A stretch of 6,683 nt of DNA from an uncultured Gammaproteobacteria bacterium. GTDB taxonomy: Bacteria > Pseudomonadota > Gammaproteobacteria > GCA-001735895. Shown one piece after another: positions 6,072 to 6,683 of this stretch. The stretch lies in contig CALZHS010000093.1 in the NCBI GenBank assembly GCA_945787265.1, forward strand, positions 1 to 6,683. Reading direction: 5' to 3'. The notes beneath the pieces are model-generated. The model did no database searches. It had not been told where the DNA came from and was given only the letters and a program-made list of their open reading frames with translations. A program made the translations under genes and the position numbers. The stretch's first letter is position 1. The number at the start of each line of letters is the position of its first letter.

Positions 6072-6638
6072 TCAGGCTTTAGGTAAGGTCACGCCCTTCT
6101 GTCCCTGATACTTACCCCCCCGGTCTTTATATGAGACTTCACAGACCTCGTCAGACTCGTAGAACAGCATTTGCGCAATCCCTTCATTGGCGTAGATCTT
6201 CGCCGGTAAAGGGGTTGTATTTGAAAATTCCAGCGTCACGTGGCCCTCCCACTCGGGCTCCAGTGGCGTGACGTTGACAATAATGCCGCATCGCGCATAG
6301 GTGGATTTGCCGAGACAGATCGTCAGCACACTGCGCGGTATGCGGAAGTATTCTACGGTGCGTGCCAGCGCAAAAGAATTGGGCGGGATAATGCAGACAT
6401 CGGATTTAAGATCGACGAAACTTTCATCGTCGAAGTTCTTCGGGTCGACGATGGCCGAGTTGATATTGGTGAAAATTTTAAATTCATCTGCGCAGCGAAC
6501 ATCGTAGCCGTAACTCGAGGTGCCGTAGGAAATGATACGACCATTTTCCGACTCCCGGATCTGCCCGGGCTCGAAGGGTTCGATCATTCCTTCTGTTGAC
6601 GCCATCTGGCGAATCCAACGGTCTGATTTGATACTCAC
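6072..6638 (-). CDS. dcd: dCTP deaminase
   Basis: Deaminates dCTP to dUTP, which dUTPase and thymidylate synthase then turn into dTMP; a soluble trimer of the dUTPase fold. The protein is 188 residues, the usual length in pseudomonads. Signature blocks are ISYGTSSYGYDVRCADEFKI (36-55), VCIIPPNSFALARTVEYFRIP (81-101), GKSTYARCGIIVNVTPLEPEW (110-130) with Ser112 and Arg116 matching the E. coli active-site Ser111 and Arg115, and HVTLEFSNT, where Glu137 is the catalytic glutamate. The nucleotide-binding C-terminal segment ends KYQGQKGVTLPKA. The position equal to Arg110 in E. coli is Lys111, as in pseudomonad Dcd. The start is GTG at 6638-6636, giving MSIKSDRWIR, the standard family N-terminus, so the non-ATG start is well supported. 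It is convergent with the HAD gene; what lies upstream is outside the window. Confidence 0.97.
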   Translation of the reverse strand: MSIKSDRWIRQMASTEGMIEPFEPGQIRESENGRIISYGTSSYGYDVRCADEFKIFTNINSAIVDPKNFDDESFVDLKSDVCIIPPNSFALARTVEYFRIPRSVLTICLGKSTYARCGIIVNVTPLEPEWEGHVTLEFSNTTPLPAKIYANEGIAQMLFYESDEVCEVSYKDRGGKYQGQKGVTLPKA

Positions 6639-6661
6639 GGGTCTTTCTCTGAAAAGGTACC

Positions 6662-6667
6662 AGTATA
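6662..6667 (-). promoter_or_regulatory. Possible -10 box for dcd
   Basis: The minus strand reads TATACT, five of six matches to TATAAT, 23 nt before the dcd GTG. The -35 position would fall outside the window, so the promoter cannot be judged fully. Confidence 0.3.
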
Positions 6668-6683
6668 TCCGCTCCCGGGTGCG

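Noticed and set aside
1..6683. Mobile element, CRISPR, toxin-antitoxin, phage defence or RNA gene
   Set aside because: None is supported. All gaps are under 120 nt, all complete genes are intact housekeeping genes, and no tRNA-like, repeat-array or transposase signals were seen on either strand.

Overview
This window reads as ordinary chromosomal DNA from a gammaproteobacterium, probably a Pseudomonas-like or marine lineage. The evidence is close motif-level similarity of ArgC, HemJ, RppH, PtsP and Dcd to pseudomonad proteins, moderate GC, and conserved gene pairs (argC next to DUF6776 and bactofilin genes; rppH directly before ptsP; a HAD-IB phosphatase beside rppH). It is gene-dense: seven complete genes, one partial gene, and no gap above about 120 bases. 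I see no transposase, integrase, CRISPR array, tRNA, rRNA, or sign of recent transfer.

Layout. (1) 1-1845, minus strand: a tight operon in the order argC, DUF6776 membrane coiled-coil protein, bactofilin. argC and DUF6776 overlap by 4 nt (TTGA). The DUF6776 stop codon directly abuts the bactofilin ATG, and the bactofilin gene runs off the left edge. (2) 1846-1962: divergent control region with a perfect TATAAT facing argC and a 6-bp inverted repeat at its edge. (3) 1963-2385, plus strand: hemJ. (4) 2386-2494: convergent gap with two strong hairpins placed back to back, the second containing the ptsP stop codon. (5) 2495-5269, minus strand: rppH then ptsP, 12 nt apart. (6) 5270-5361: divergent control region. 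(7) 5362-6015, plus strand: HAD-IB phosphatase, possibly a histidinol-phosphatase. (8) 6072-6638, minus strand: dcd, convergent with the HAD gene, with a possible -10 box near the right edge.

Functionally these are housekeeping genes: arginine biosynthesis (ArgC), heme biosynthesis (HemJ), nitrogen-PTS signalling (PtsP), RNA 5'-end processing (RppH), small-molecule dephosphorylation (HAD) and dUTP supply for thymidylate (Dcd). The only part with a poorly understood role is DUF6776 plus bactofilin, where a single-pass coiled-coil protein is co-translated with a cytoskeletal polymer subunit. I found no convincing new defence, mobile or signalling system, and the findings are scored accordingly.
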